From: Chitinophagaceae bacterium
Lineage (GTDB): Bacteria > Bacteroidota > Bacteroidia > Chitinophagales > Chitinophagaceae
Length of the DNA: 64,000 nucleotides
Direction: 5' to 3'
NCBI GenBank assembly: GCA_019745155.1
Contig: JAIETM010000005.1
Location: 1 to 64,000, forward strand
The notes under the pieces are model-generated. The model was not told where the DNA came from and searched no databases. It was given only the letters and a program-made list of their open reading frames with translations. The translations under genes were made by a program, and so were the position numbers. The first letter of the stretch is position 1; each line of letters begins with the position of its first letter. This document shows positions 1 through 8,223 of the stretch, one piece after another.

Positions 1-885
1 GGTTCAGGCTTGGGTACAGTGATTCATGAGTGGATGCACAGCTGGTATCAACATATGATGGGTACGAATGAAAGTTTATTTGCCTGGATGGATGAGGGCT
101 TTACAGATTTCGGTACAAATGAAGTGTCTGATTATTATAACCAAAACTGGGCGGCTAAATCACCTTGGATCAACGAACAGACGCGACAGTTCTACAATCG
201 TCAGGTAGAATCTGCGAAAACTGCTTTCCCTTTGAAGCAAGCTGGTAGCTACAATAGTTATCTGGCTTTGGCCAAGAGTGGATTTGAAGAACCTATGACC
301 ACACATGCAGATCATTTCAATACCAATTATGCTTATTCCACTGCGGCCTATTCAAAAGGTGCAGTTTTCATTGCGCAGCTGGGTTATATAGTTGGTGATA
401 GTGTTCGTGATAGAATCTTATTGGAGTATTACAACCAGTGGCGTTTCAAGCACCCGAATGTGAATGATTTTGTTCGTGTGGCAGAGAAGGTGAGCGGTTT
501 AACATTGCAGTGGTACAAGGAGTATTTTGTGTACACAACGAAGACGATTGATTATGCTGTAGGTGATATGAGCGTAGATGGCAACAAAACCAATATTGCT
601 TTGAGAAGAATGGGCAAGATGCCTATGCCTTTAGACGTAACCATTACATTCAAAGACGGAAGTGTTGAGCATCATTATATTCCTTTGAACCTGATGTATG
701 GCGAAAAGCCTGCAGAAGCTGGTGCGAAAAATCGTACTGTACATTCTGAGTGGAAGTGGACGCATCCTGATTATGTGTTCAGCACCAATCGTGCTTTAAC
801 CGATATCAAGTCTGTAGAGATTGATGCAACAGGCAGAATGGCTGATATCAACAGAGCGAATAACAAGATTGTGATTCCTGATTAA
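1..885 (+). CDS. M1 family metallopeptidase, C-terminal part (5' truncated by window)
   Basis: The reading frame is open from base 1, so the N-terminal part lies outside the window. About ten residues in is HEWMH followed by 18 residues and E (HExxH-x18-E), the zinc site of gluzincin aminopeptidases of the M1 family, which remove N-terminal amino acids from peptides. The following segment, with the 'STAAYSKGAVFIAQLGYIVG' stretch, fits the helical domain after the M1 catalytic core. A methionine-like start (TTG at 10) is only an internal codon. The gene ends just before a strong bidirectional terminator shared with the convergent rsmG. Family assignment is firm; substrate preference cannot be read from the fragment. 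Confidence 0.9.
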   Translation, partial: GSGLGTVIHEWMHSWYQHMMGTNESLFAWMDEGFTDFGTNEVSDYYNQNWAAKSPWINEQTRQFYNRQVESAKTAFPLKQAGSYNSYLALAKSGFEEPMTTHADHFNTNYAYSTAAYSKGAVFIAQLGYIVGDSVRDRILLEYYNQWRFKHPNVNDFVRVAEKVSGLTLQWYKEYFVYTTKTIDYAVGDMSVDGNKTNIALRRMGKMPMPLDVTITFKDGSVEHHYIPLNLMYGEKPAEAGAKNRTVHSEWKWTHPDYVFSTNRALTDIKSVEIDATGRMADINRANNKIVIPD

Positions 886-903
886 TCACATCATCGATAC
901 AAT

Positions 904-933
904 GAAAAAGCCTCCGCTCGGAGGCTTTTTTTA
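904..933. terminator. Bidirectional intrinsic terminator
   Basis: An 11-bp inverted repeat (AAAAAGCCTCC / GGAGGCTTTTT) with a four-base loop has A-runs and T-runs on both sides. It sits between the convergent peptidase and rsmG genes and can end transcription in both directions. Its distal end overlaps the rsmG stop codon. Confidence 0.85.
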
Positions 934-1575
934 TCGTGCTACATGTAGCACAAATTTTTCCTGGAAATAATCTTCTTTGAATAAGCTGGTTATTGATACC
1001 ACGCCGGGCCTTGCGCCTGACTCAAATATTTCTTGTGTTAAGTCGCCACCTTTAAGGCAGATAAGTCCGTTAGCCAATTCTTGTTTATTGCCTTTTTCAA
1101 TCAATGGGTGCGACCAACGAAGTAAGTCTTTCAGCGGTGCAACAGCACGCGATACTGCAAAGTCAAATTTGCGACCCTTGATTTCTTCTGCGCGTGTATG
1201 CTGGGTTGTAATGTTATGGATGCCGGCGCCTTCGCAAACTGCATCAACAACTTTTAATTTCTTGGCTATGCTATCTACTAAGTGAAACTGCACTTCTGGG
1301 AAGAAGATCGCCAAGGGTACACCGGGAAAACCGCCGCCGCAACCAATGTCTACAATGCGTGTACCCGGATGAAATTGAATCACCGCCGCAATACTCAATG
1401 AGTGCAATACGTGATTGAGGTAAAGGCTTTCGATATCTTTTCTGGAAACAACGTTGATTTTGCTGTTCCATTCTTTGTATAAGTCTTCCAGTGCAGTCAG
1501 TTGTTGTAACTGATGCTCGGTAAAATCAGCAAAGTATTGGGTAATTAGTTCCAGTTTGTTGCGGGACGTTTCCAT
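931..1575 (-). CDS. rsmG: 16S rRNA (guanine(527)-N7)-methyltransferase RsmG
   Basis: The 214-residue product matches the usual RsmG/GidB length. It is an AdoMet-dependent methyltransferase that modifies G527 of 16S rRNA. Visible signatures are the N-terminal LYKEWNSKINVVSRKD segment, the AdoMet-binding loop VDIGCGGGFPGVPLAI (about residues 70-85), and VSRAVAPL (about 140), the family's catalytic/RNA-contact motif. The start is ATG at 1575; no other methionine occurs early in the frame. The upstream glycosyltransferase gene overlaps it by 31 bp, which implies translational coupling. Confidence 0.95.
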   Translation of the reverse strand: METSRNKLELITQYFADFTEHQLQQLTALEDLYKEWNSKINVVSRKDIESLYLNHVLHSLSIAAVIQFHPGTRIVDIGCGGGFPGVPLAIFFPEVQFHLVDSIAKKLKVVDAVCEGAGIHNITTQHTRAEEIKGRKFDFAVSRAVAPLKDLLRWSHPLIEKGNKQELANGLICLKGGDLTQEIFESGARPGVVSITSLFKEDYFQEKFVLHVAR

Positions 1576-2675
1576 AGTGCAGGTAAAAAGAATAGGGTAT
1601 AGAAAAACATCCAGATATCAAAGAACAGGAACCATGGCCAGAGGTCGGCTTCATTCAGTTTTTTCATGGTCTTAAACAAGAAAAAACTTTGCAGTAGAAA
1701 CCGCACACCCCATACAGAAAGTGGTATCCACCAGATTGGATAAAAGATCAAGCTTACAGCGAGTAATGGATAAATCAGGAATAGACTTGATGAGTAGAGT
1801 CCTAATAGAAACTGATGCTGAGCCTTGTAATATCTTGAAGTAGAGTAATGACGGTATTTCTGTTTCATCCAATCATTCCAGGTGCGCTTGGGTTCGCTTA
1901 AAGTGTGCGCCACTGGATCAATCACGATGGCAGTATTGTCTGCGGTAGCTACCTGATTAATGAACAAATCATCATCACCACTTGGAATCATGTTGATGGA
2001 AGAGAATCCTTTATTACGCAAGAAAACATCTTTCTTATAGCTTAGGTTTCTACCTACACCCATATAAGGTTTCCCCGCAAGGGCATAAGAGAAATACTGC
2101 AAAGCAGTATGGAAGGTTTCAAAGCGAATCAGTTTATTGAGCAGTCCCGGCTTTTTATGGTAAGCGCCATAGCCCAGTACAATCTCAGTATTGTCCTGAT
2201 AAGCGTCCTGCATTTTCTGTAACCAGTGTTCGCTAGCAGGTACGCAGTCGGCATCAGTTAAGAGAATCATCTCATGTCGAGCACTTTTGATTCCCATTGA
2301 CAATGGGAATTTTTTGCCTGTGATGAGTTTAGCCTCTTGTGTCAGTTCAATATGGTTAATGTTTTTGAACGACTTTTTGAATTCATCAATGATGTATTTG
2401 CTTTCATCAGTAGAATTGTCGTTCACCACAACAATCTCCGTAGTGGTTTTATAGTCCTGCACCAATACACCCGGCAGGTTTTTCACGAGATTATCAGCCT
2501 CATCGCGGGCACAGATCACCACAGAAACGGGGTGCTCCATATTCTCCTGTTTTTCAGGTGCTTTGTAAAAAGCCAATCTGCTAAAGAAAAACAGGTAGTA
2601 ATAGACTTGAACGGCTATTACAATACAGAAAATTGCCAGAACGATATCCCAGACAAAAGAAGGTATCAAAATCAT
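1545..2675 (-). CDS. Family 2 glycosyltransferase, membrane-bound
   Basis: A 376-residue GT2 enzyme with one N-terminal membrane helix (about residues 7-30), a cytoplasmic GT-A domain (about 45-270) and two or three C-terminal helices. GT-A features are visible: PVSVVICARDEADNL, VVVNDNSTDES, the metal-binding LLTDADC, the acceptor-side GDDDLF and a KQKYRH motif equivalent to (Q/R)xxRW. Such proteins transfer sugars from nucleotide sugars to lipid or polysaccharide acceptors at the inner membrane. The acceptor is not deducible. It forms a pair with the overlapping downstream rsmG. Confidence 0.9.
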   Translation of the reverse strand: MILIPSFVWDIVLAIFCIVIAVQVYYYLFFFSRLAFYKAPEKQENMEHPVSVVICARDEADNLVKNLPGVLVQDYKTTTEIVVVNDNSTDESKYIIDEFKKSFKNINHIELTQEAKLITGKKFPLSMGIKSARHEMILLTDADCVPASEHWLQKMQDAYQDNTEIVLGYGAYHKKPGLLNKLIRFETFHTALQYFSYALAGKPYMGVGRNLSYKKDVFLRNKGFSSINMIPSGDDDLFINQVATADNTAIVIDPVAHTLSEPKRTWNDWMKQKYRHYSTSRYYKAQHQFLLGLYSSSLFLIYPLLAVSLIFYPIWWIPLSVWGVRFLLQSFFLFKTMKKLNEADLWPWFLFFDIWMFFYTLFFLPALWKRPATNWN

Positions 2676-2744
2676 CGGGCAAAAATAATGCTTGCAAGAG
2701 CCAACTTAGATGGCCTCGTGAATATGTGGATAAAAGCCAAGCCT

Positions 2745-2752
2745 TACTTTTG
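2745..2752 (+). promoter_or_regulatory. -7 element next to the tgt start codon
   Basis: TACTTTTG matches the Bacteroidota -7 consensus TAnnTTTG exactly and ends five bases before the tgt ATG. No convincing TTTG -33 box was found at 19-23 bp. If used, the mRNA would be leaderless or nearly so. Confidence 0.5.
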
Positions 2753-2757
2753 CGGCC

Positions 2758-3897
2758 ATGGCAGCTTTGACATTTGCATTAGAAGGTAAGGATGCGGCGA
2801 GTGCTGCAAGAGCAGGAACCATTGTAACAGACCATGGGTCTATTCAGACGCCCATCTTCATGCCGGTTGGTACGGTTGGTACGGTAAAAGCCGTTACCCA
2901 GCAGCAATTGCATGCTGATGTGCAGGCCCAAATTATTTTGGGTAATACGTATCATTTATATCTGAGACCAGGAACGGAAGTGCTGGAAGCGGCCGGTGGA
3001 TTGCATCGGTTTAATGGTTGGAATAAGCCCATTTTGACTGATAGTGGTGGTTATCAAGTTTTTTCTTTGGCTGCCAACCGCAAATTGTCTGAAGAGGGCG
3101 CATTGTTTCAGAGCCATATTGATGGGAGTCGCCACCTATTTACACCTGAATCAGTGATGGATATCCAGCGTAGCATTGGGGCAGATATCATAATGGCATT
3201 CGATGAATGTCCGCCTTACCCCAGCGAATACCGCTATGCGCAAAAAAGCATGGAGTTGACGCACCGTTGGCTGGATCGTTGTTTCAACAGATTGGCAGAA
3301 ACGCCAGATAAGTATGGCTATACGCAGAACTTATTTCCGATAGTGCAGGGTAGTACTTACGAGGATCTGCGCAAAGCATCTGCTGAATACATTGCATCTA
3401 AGGGTGCTGTAGGAAATGCTATTGGTGGGTTGAGTGTTGGCGAGCCCGAGCAAATGCTGTATGATTTTACTCAGCTATGCTGTGAAGTGTTGCCCGAAGA
3501 CAAGCCTCGATATTTGATGGGGGTGGGCACACCTTGGAATATTCTGGAAGGTATTGCCCGTGGGGTTGATATGTTTGACTGTGTAATGCCCACCCGTAAC
3601 GGTCGTAATGGGATGTTGTTTACCACACAGGGTGTAATCAATATCAAGAATAAGCAATGGGCAAAGGATTTTTCACCTATCGATCCGGGATTGCCCAATG
3701 AATTGAGTCAGTTTTATACAAAAGCCTATCTCCGCCATTTGTTTGTGGCAGGCGAGATATTAGGCATGCAATTGGCCAGCTTACAAAACCTGAGTTTCTA
3801 TCTCTGGTTGGTAGGTGAAGCGCGCAAGCATATTCTGGCTGGTGATTTTCATAGTTGGAAAACTGAGCAGGTGGAAGTGTTGCGCCGCAGGCTTTGA
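2758..3897 (+). CDS. tgt: Queuine/preQ1 tRNA-guanine transglycosylase
   Basis: The 379-residue product has the normal Tgt length and exchanges G34 of GUN-anticodon tRNAs for preQ1. The TIM-barrel signatures are present: ILTDSGGYQVFSL with the general base Asp, GADIIMAFDECPP, GGLSVGEP, YLMGVGTP and VDMFDCVMPTRNGR containing the catalytic nucleophile Asp. The C-terminal zinc site is not: where CxCxxC is expected (between DFSPID and FYTKAYLRHL) there are no cysteines, and the usual His in the following IHN segment is Gln (SLQN). From memory, loss of the cysteines is usual in Bacteroidota, but that is unverified. The start is the ATG at 2758. Confidence 0.95.
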   Translation: MAALTFALEGKDAASAARAGTIVTDHGSIQTPIFMPVGTVGTVKAVTQQQLHADVQAQIILGNTYHLYLRPGTEVLEAAGGLHRFNGWNKPILTDSGGYQVFSLAANRKLSEEGALFQSHIDGSRHLFTPESVMDIQRSIGADIIMAFDECPPYPSEYRYAQKSMELTHRWLDRCFNRLAETPDKYGYTQNLFPIVQGSTYEDLRKASAEYIASKGAVGNAIGGLSVGEPEQMLYDFTQLCCEVLPEDKPRYLMGVGTPWNILEGIARGVDMFDCVMPTRNGRNGMLFTTQGVINIKNKQWAKDFSPIDPGLPNELSQFYTKAYLRHLFVAGEILGMQLASLQNLSFYLWLVGEARKHILAGDFHSWKTEQVEVLRRRL

Positions 3898-4011
3898 TGT
3901 GTATAACCTTTTGTGCAATCGAGTACTTACGCACAATATGATTTTGATTGCGATGGATTGATATATTCGTATCACTTACTTAATCCGTTACCTCTGAAGT
4001 CCGTAAGTAGT

Positions 4012-4040
4012 GCACTCATCTTGATGAGTGTATTTTTTTT
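4012..4040 (+). terminator. Intrinsic terminator downstream of tgt
   Basis: CACTCATC and GATGAGTG flank a two-base spacer and are followed by TATTTTTTTT, a typical rho-independent terminator. It lies 115 bp after tgt and just before the lptF-type promoter. The rest of 3898-4102 shows no gene. Confidence 0.75.
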
Positions 4041-4059
4041 AGGTGCTGCTTAACAGCTT

Positions 4060-4094
4060 TTTGGCTGCCAATCTGCTACCTGCCTGTATCTTTG
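4060..4094 (+). promoter_or_regulatory. Promoter of the LptF/G-type permease gene
   Basis: TTTG at 4060-4063 and TATCTTTG at 4087-4094 are separated by 23 bp, at the long end for this promoter class. The -7 box ends eight bases before the ATG chosen for the downstream gene, so the transcript leader would be only a few bases. Confidence 0.5.
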
Positions 4095-4102
4095 GGCGGA
4101 GC

Positions 4103-5194
4103 ATGAAGAAACTCGACTGGTACATACTAAAAAATTTCATCTTCACTTTTGTGTTCTCCATCTTGCTATTTGCAATAATTGCAGTGGTGATTGATGTGAG
4201 TGAGAAAACGGATGACTTCGTGAAATCGGGTCTATCAGCCAGTCGCATCATCACTGAATATTACTATGGGTTTGTTCCCCATATCATTGCCTTGCTCTTC
4301 CCCTTGTTTGTTTTTATCTCAGTGATCTTCTTTACCTCCAAGATGGCGGGTAGAAGCGAGATCATCGCCATATTGGCCAGTGGTATCAGTTTCAATCGTT
4401 GGTTAAGACCTTATTGGATAGGCGGAGTCTTGATGGCAACAGTCTTGTGGTTTGCCAATCAATACATAGTGCCAAGGGCTAATCAGATCAGGGGTAGTTT
4501 TGAAGCCAACTATATTGATCGAAATTCTTCTTACCAGCAATTGCTGAATACCAATAGCAATATCTATGTGCGTATAGATTCTTTCTCGTATGCAGGCATT
4601 AATTACTACGATACGCTGACAAAGCGGGGTGGTCCATTTTTTATGAGTACCATCAAAGGGAATCAGGTGGTAAAGAATCTTCGGGCAGAAGCCATTGTAT
4701 GGGATACCGCTACGAAGAAATGGAAATTGGAAAATGTCATCGAGCGCAATATTCAGGGTCTAACGGAAACGATCGAGTTAAAAGATGCTCGTGTAATGAA
4801 TTTTAATTTCCGTCCTTTTGATCTGAGTCGCGATAAATACACAAAGGATAAGCTGACTACACCGGAGTTGGATCGATTTATCCGTCTGGAGGAATTGCGT
4901 GGATCTGAGGGGTTAAATGTGCTGAAAGTAGAGCGCTATAGGCGCGATGCGGTTTGTGTAACGGTAATCTTGCTCACCCTAATTGGTGCGGTTGTAGCAG
5001 GCAGAAAGATCCGAGGCGGGAGTGGGGGCCACTTGGCAATTGGTTTTGTAACGGCAGCTTTATTCATTCTGGCTGATCGATTCTCAACAATTTTCTCCAC
5101 CAAGGGCAATTTGCCTCCTGTGCTGGCGGCTTGGATACCCAATATCATCTTTGTTTTCGTGTTGTATGGCCTTTATAGGAAAGCGCCCAAGTAA
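4103..5194 (+). CDS. LptF/LptG-family permease (YjgP/YjgQ)
   Basis: The 363-residue product is the membrane part of the ABC exporter that extracts lipopolysaccharide from the inner membrane. It has three N-terminal helices (about residues 12-35, 50-80 and 95-115), a large periplasmic beta-jellyroll (about 125-265) and three C-terminal helices, the classical LptF/G plan. The opening KKLDWYILKNFIFTFVFSI segment is typical. The upstream ATG at 4043 overlaps the terminator/promoter region, so the start is placed at 4103. Bacteroidota genomes usually carry two such genes far apart, and F versus G cannot be told here. Confidence 0.88.
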   Translation: MKKLDWYILKNFIFTFVFSILLFAIIAVVIDVSEKTDDFVKSGLSASRIITEYYYGFVPHIIALLFPLFVFISVIFFTSKMAGRSEIIAILASGISFNRWLRPYWIGGVLMATVLWFANQYIVPRANQIRGSFEANYIDRNSSYQQLLNTNSNIYVRIDSFSYAGINYYDTLTKRGGPFFMSTIKGNQVVKNLRAEAIVWDTATKKWKLENVIERNIQGLTETIELKDARVMNFNFRPFDLSRDKYTKDKLTTPELDRFIRLEELRGSEGLNVLKVERYRRDAVCVTVILLTLIGAVVAGRKIRGGSGGHLAIGFVTAALFILADRFSTIFSTKGNLPPVLAAWIPNIIFVFVLYGLYRKAPK

Positions 5195-5231
5195 GAATAT
5201 TTCCGCTTTCTCAAAACGATCTGGTCTGGTT

Positions 5232-5263
5232 TTTGTTAAGGAGTAGAACATGTGCTAATTTCG
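5232..5263 (+). promoter_or_regulatory. Promoter of the citrate synthase gene
   Basis: TTTG (5232-5235), 20 bp, TAATTTCG (5256-5263) fits the -33/-7 architecture with one mismatch in the -7 box. This predicts a leader of about 40 bases before the ATG at 5310. Confidence 0.55.
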
Positions 5264-5309
5264 CGGCACTAACGATTGTAGCAACTTATCATATTTTAAA
5301 TCATTTGTC

Positions 5310-6635
5310 ATGGGAATCATCAAAGACCGGTTTAAGGTAAAATCTGAAGCAGCTAATGCGGAGATTAAAAGCCTGTTGAAAGAGCATGGAACCAAAATCA
5401 TTGGAGAAGTAACCTTGGCGCAGGTTTACCAAGGTATGCGTGGCATTACCGGTCTGGTAACTGAAACCAGTTTGCTGGATGCTCAGGAAGGTATTCGCTT
5501 CCGTGGTTATTCTATTCCTGAATTGCAGGATAAATTGCCCAAATCGCCCAATGGTTCAGAACCCCTGCCAGAAGGTCTTTTCTACCTGATGCTTTTAGGT
5601 GAATTGCCAACACAGGCTGATGTAGAACATGTAACAGCTATTTTACAGCGCAGAAGCCATGTGCCAAGCCATGTGTTTGCTGCTATTGATGCTTTGCCTC
5701 TGACAGCGCACCCCATGACCATGTTTGTGACAGGTGTAATGGCTTTACAAACGGAAAGCTATTTTTCCAAAGCTTATGGTGAAGGCATTAATAAAAAAGA
5801 CTATTGGGAGCCAACTTTTGATGATGCGGTTATCCTGATTGCACGTTTGCCGCGTATTGCAGCGTATATCTATCGTCGTAAGTACAAGAATGGAGAACAT
5901 ATTCAGCCAAATGGTATGCTCGACTGGGCAGGCAACTTGGCACACATGCTGGGTTATGACGACCATGGTTTCCGTGAGCTGATGCGTTTATACATGACCA
6001 TCCATGCCGATCATGAAGGTGGTAACGTATCTGCACATACTACACACTTGGTTGGTTCTGCATTGAGTGACCCATACTTGTCTTATGCTGCAGGTATGAA
6101 TGGGTTGGCTGGTCCATTACATGGTTTGGCGAATCAGGAAGTGATTAAGTGGATTTTTGAAATGCAGATGGAGCTGGGTACTGACGATCCAACTACTGAG
6201 CAGATTGCTAATTACGTACAGAAAACATTGTCTTCAGGTAAAGTAGTACCAGGCTACGGTCACGCTGTATTGCGTAAGACAGATCCACGCTTTACAGCGC
6301 AGATGGAATTTGGTAAAAAGCATATGCCACACGACAAGTTGGTGAACACTGTTTGGAAAATCTATGAAACAGTTCCTCCAATTCTACAGTCATTGGGTAA
6401 GATCAAGAATCCATGGCCAAATGTGGATGCGCATAGCGGTGCTTTACTCGTGCACTATGGCATGGTGGAGTATGAGTTCTACACAGTATTGTTTGCTGTG
6501 AGCCGTGCTTTGGGTGTTATGGCCAGCTTGATTTGGGATCGTGCTTTAGGCCTGCCATTGGAAAGACCGAAATCAATTACAACAGACTTAGTGAAGCAGT
6601 GGTTAGAAGGTAAGGGTGAAGTGTGGGGCGATTAA
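5310..6635 (+). CDS. gltA: Citrate synthase, mitochondrial-like (eukaryotic-type) form
   Basis: The 441-residue enzyme condenses acetyl-CoA and oxaloacetate to citrate, the entry step of the TCA cycle. The catalytic triad sits in GPLHGLANQE (His), VVPGYGHAVLRKTDPRF (His) and NPWPNVDAHSG (Asp). The long stretches around these, and ALGVMASLIWDRALGLPLERPKS near the end, resemble mitochondrial citrate synthase far more than E. coli GltA. Length and the N-terminal extension (IKDRFKVKSEAANAEIKSLLKEHG) also fit that group. It is monocistronic, with its own promoter and a terminator immediately after. Confidence 0.95.
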   Translation: MGIIKDRFKVKSEAANAEIKSLLKEHGTKIIGEVTLAQVYQGMRGITGLVTETSLLDAQEGIRFRGYSIPELQDKLPKSPNGSEPLPEGLFYLMLLGELPTQADVEHVTAILQRRSHVPSHVFAAIDALPLTAHPMTMFVTGVMALQTESYFSKAYGEGINKKDYWEPTFDDAVILIARLPRIAAYIYRRKYKNGEHIQPNGMLDWAGNLAHMLGYDDHGFRELMRLYMTIHADHEGGNVSAHTTHLVGSALSDPYLSYAAGMNGLAGPLHGLANQEVIKWIFEMQMELGTDDPTTEQIANYVQKTLSSGKVVPGYGHAVLRKTDPRFTAQMEFGKKHMPHDKLVNTVWKIYETVPPILQSLGKIKNPWPNVDAHSGALLVHYGMVEYEFYTVLFAVSRALGVMASLIWDRALGLPLERPKSITTDLVKQWLEGKGEVWGD

Positions 6636-6660
6636 GCAGGTATTCAATACAACTCATATA

Positions 6661-6688
6661 CGGGCCGCATTTGCGGCCCTTTTTATTT
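6661..6688 (+). terminator. Intrinsic terminator after citrate synthase
   Basis: GGGCCGCA and TGCGGCCC form a GC-rich stem with a short loop, followed by TTTTTATTTG. It lies 26 bp past the stop codon. Confidence 0.9.
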
Positions 6689-6746
6689 GTTATAATATGA
6701 TTTAATTCTATCCATAAGCTATCTTAGAATAATACAAATCAAGACA

Positions 6747-8177
6747 ATGCAAGCATTTGTTTTTACTTTATTGTTCTTAGGCTATGCTGCAGGTATTTTC
6801 GCACAATCAGATACTTGTAATTGCAGCAGCAATCTGCAAAAGCTGATTACCAAAACAGAAGAAAATTATGCAGGTTTTCCTGTGAAAGTGCATGCGCAAA
6901 CGCGTAATAGTTATCAGCAATTAATGAATAACCTGCTTGCAAAAGCAGCGAACGAAAGCAACCCGAAAGCTTGTTTTGCTGTGTTGAAGGAATATGTCCG
7001 TTTCTTTAGGGATAAGCATTTTAACCTTGTGTATCCAATTGAGAGTGGTTACGAAATAGTCCAAGAAACAGAAGCTGGGTTTAAACAGTCTTTGTCAAAA
7101 AAATCTTTGGCTGATGTAGAAGGTATATGGGTAAATGCAGACAGTAGCATTAAGCTCGGTATTCGCAAACATGTGGGAAATACTTTTAAAGCTGTTGTAT
7201 TGGCATCGTCCAATACCAAATATCCTGTTGGACTGGTTTACTTCACTTTGCAAACTGCAAAAAATGGATTTGTGGTGAAAGAGCATGATCGCTTGATTGC
7301 AACGGATATTCCAGCAAAGCAACGTGGTCAGCTCTTACAAGTTTGGAGTGATGCCCTGTTTGGAAAAATTTATCCGGTTCAAATGAATGCAGCTGAACAG
7401 GAAGAGTTGAATACCTGGAAGGGTAGGCAAAATGGGCTCATTGCTAAAAAACTATCTGTTAAAACGGCTTACTTGAAAGTGCCCACTTTTTTGAGTAATG
7501 ACGATTTGATACAGCAATTGGTGAGTCAAAATGATTCACTGTTTCGCAGCTGCGATAATTTGATTGTTGATCTTACCGGTAACGGTGGTGGTAATACCGG
7601 CTAGGTAGCTTTTCTGCCTTATTTCATGACCAACCCCATTGTACAGTATGATACTTATCTGCGTGTTACCCATGAGAATGTACAGTCAAAATTGGCAGAC
7701 CTTGCTCCATTTGCAACTGCACCTATTCCGGATGAGTACAAAAAATATTTTCCCGAACCAGTGCTTGCTGCCTATAAAAAAGCTTATCAGGAATTACCTA
7801 CTACCAAAGCAGCTTTTTATCCAATACCGGGTGTGACATTCCCATTGGATTCATTTATCAAAAAGCCAAAGCGTATTGGTTTGATTGTGGACGATTTTTG
7901 TGGCAGCTCTGCAGAGTATTTCTTTTCGCTATCCAAGCAGAGCAAGAAAACCATTACCTATGGTATTCCCACAATTGGCATGATGGATTATGAGGGTATG
8001 TCTAACCCAACACCATTGCCTTTTAGTAAATTCACTGTAACAATCCCTATTGTTCAGTCGAGCTGGACAAGCAAACAGCCTATTGATCAAACTGGCTTCA
8101 AGCCAGATATTCTATTAGATAAGCTTGATCAAAGGAAGTGGGTGGAGTTTGTGCGCAAAGATTTGGAGCGTAGGTAA
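6747..8177 (+). pseudogene. S41-like peptidase gene interrupted by one in-frame TAG
   Basis: Two same-frame open segments (285 and 183 codons) are separated only by a TAG at 7602-7604. Codons between the stop and the next ATG (7626) read VAFLPYF and continue the fold. The N-terminus is a signal peptide (hydrophobic run ending in IFAQS). The segment before the stop, LIVDLTGNGGGNTG, is the conserved strand and turn of C-terminal processing protease-like (S41/tail-specific) domains. The second half holds LIVDDFCGSSAEYFFSLSKQ, equivalent to the catalytic Ser region. A TGG-to-TAG change would restore a protein of about 476 residues. It is a recent pseudogene, a sequencing error or, less likely, a read-through gene. 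Flanking codon use is normal. Confidence 0.85.
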
Positions 8178-8223
8178 TGAATGGTTGTATTTATCCAATA
8201 TCTTTTCAATAAAGTATTGCAAA

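Noticed and set aside
2337-2789. 150-residue plus-strand frame across the glycosyltransferase start and tgt start
   Set aside because: It is antisense to GT2 motifs and runs into tgt in another frame.
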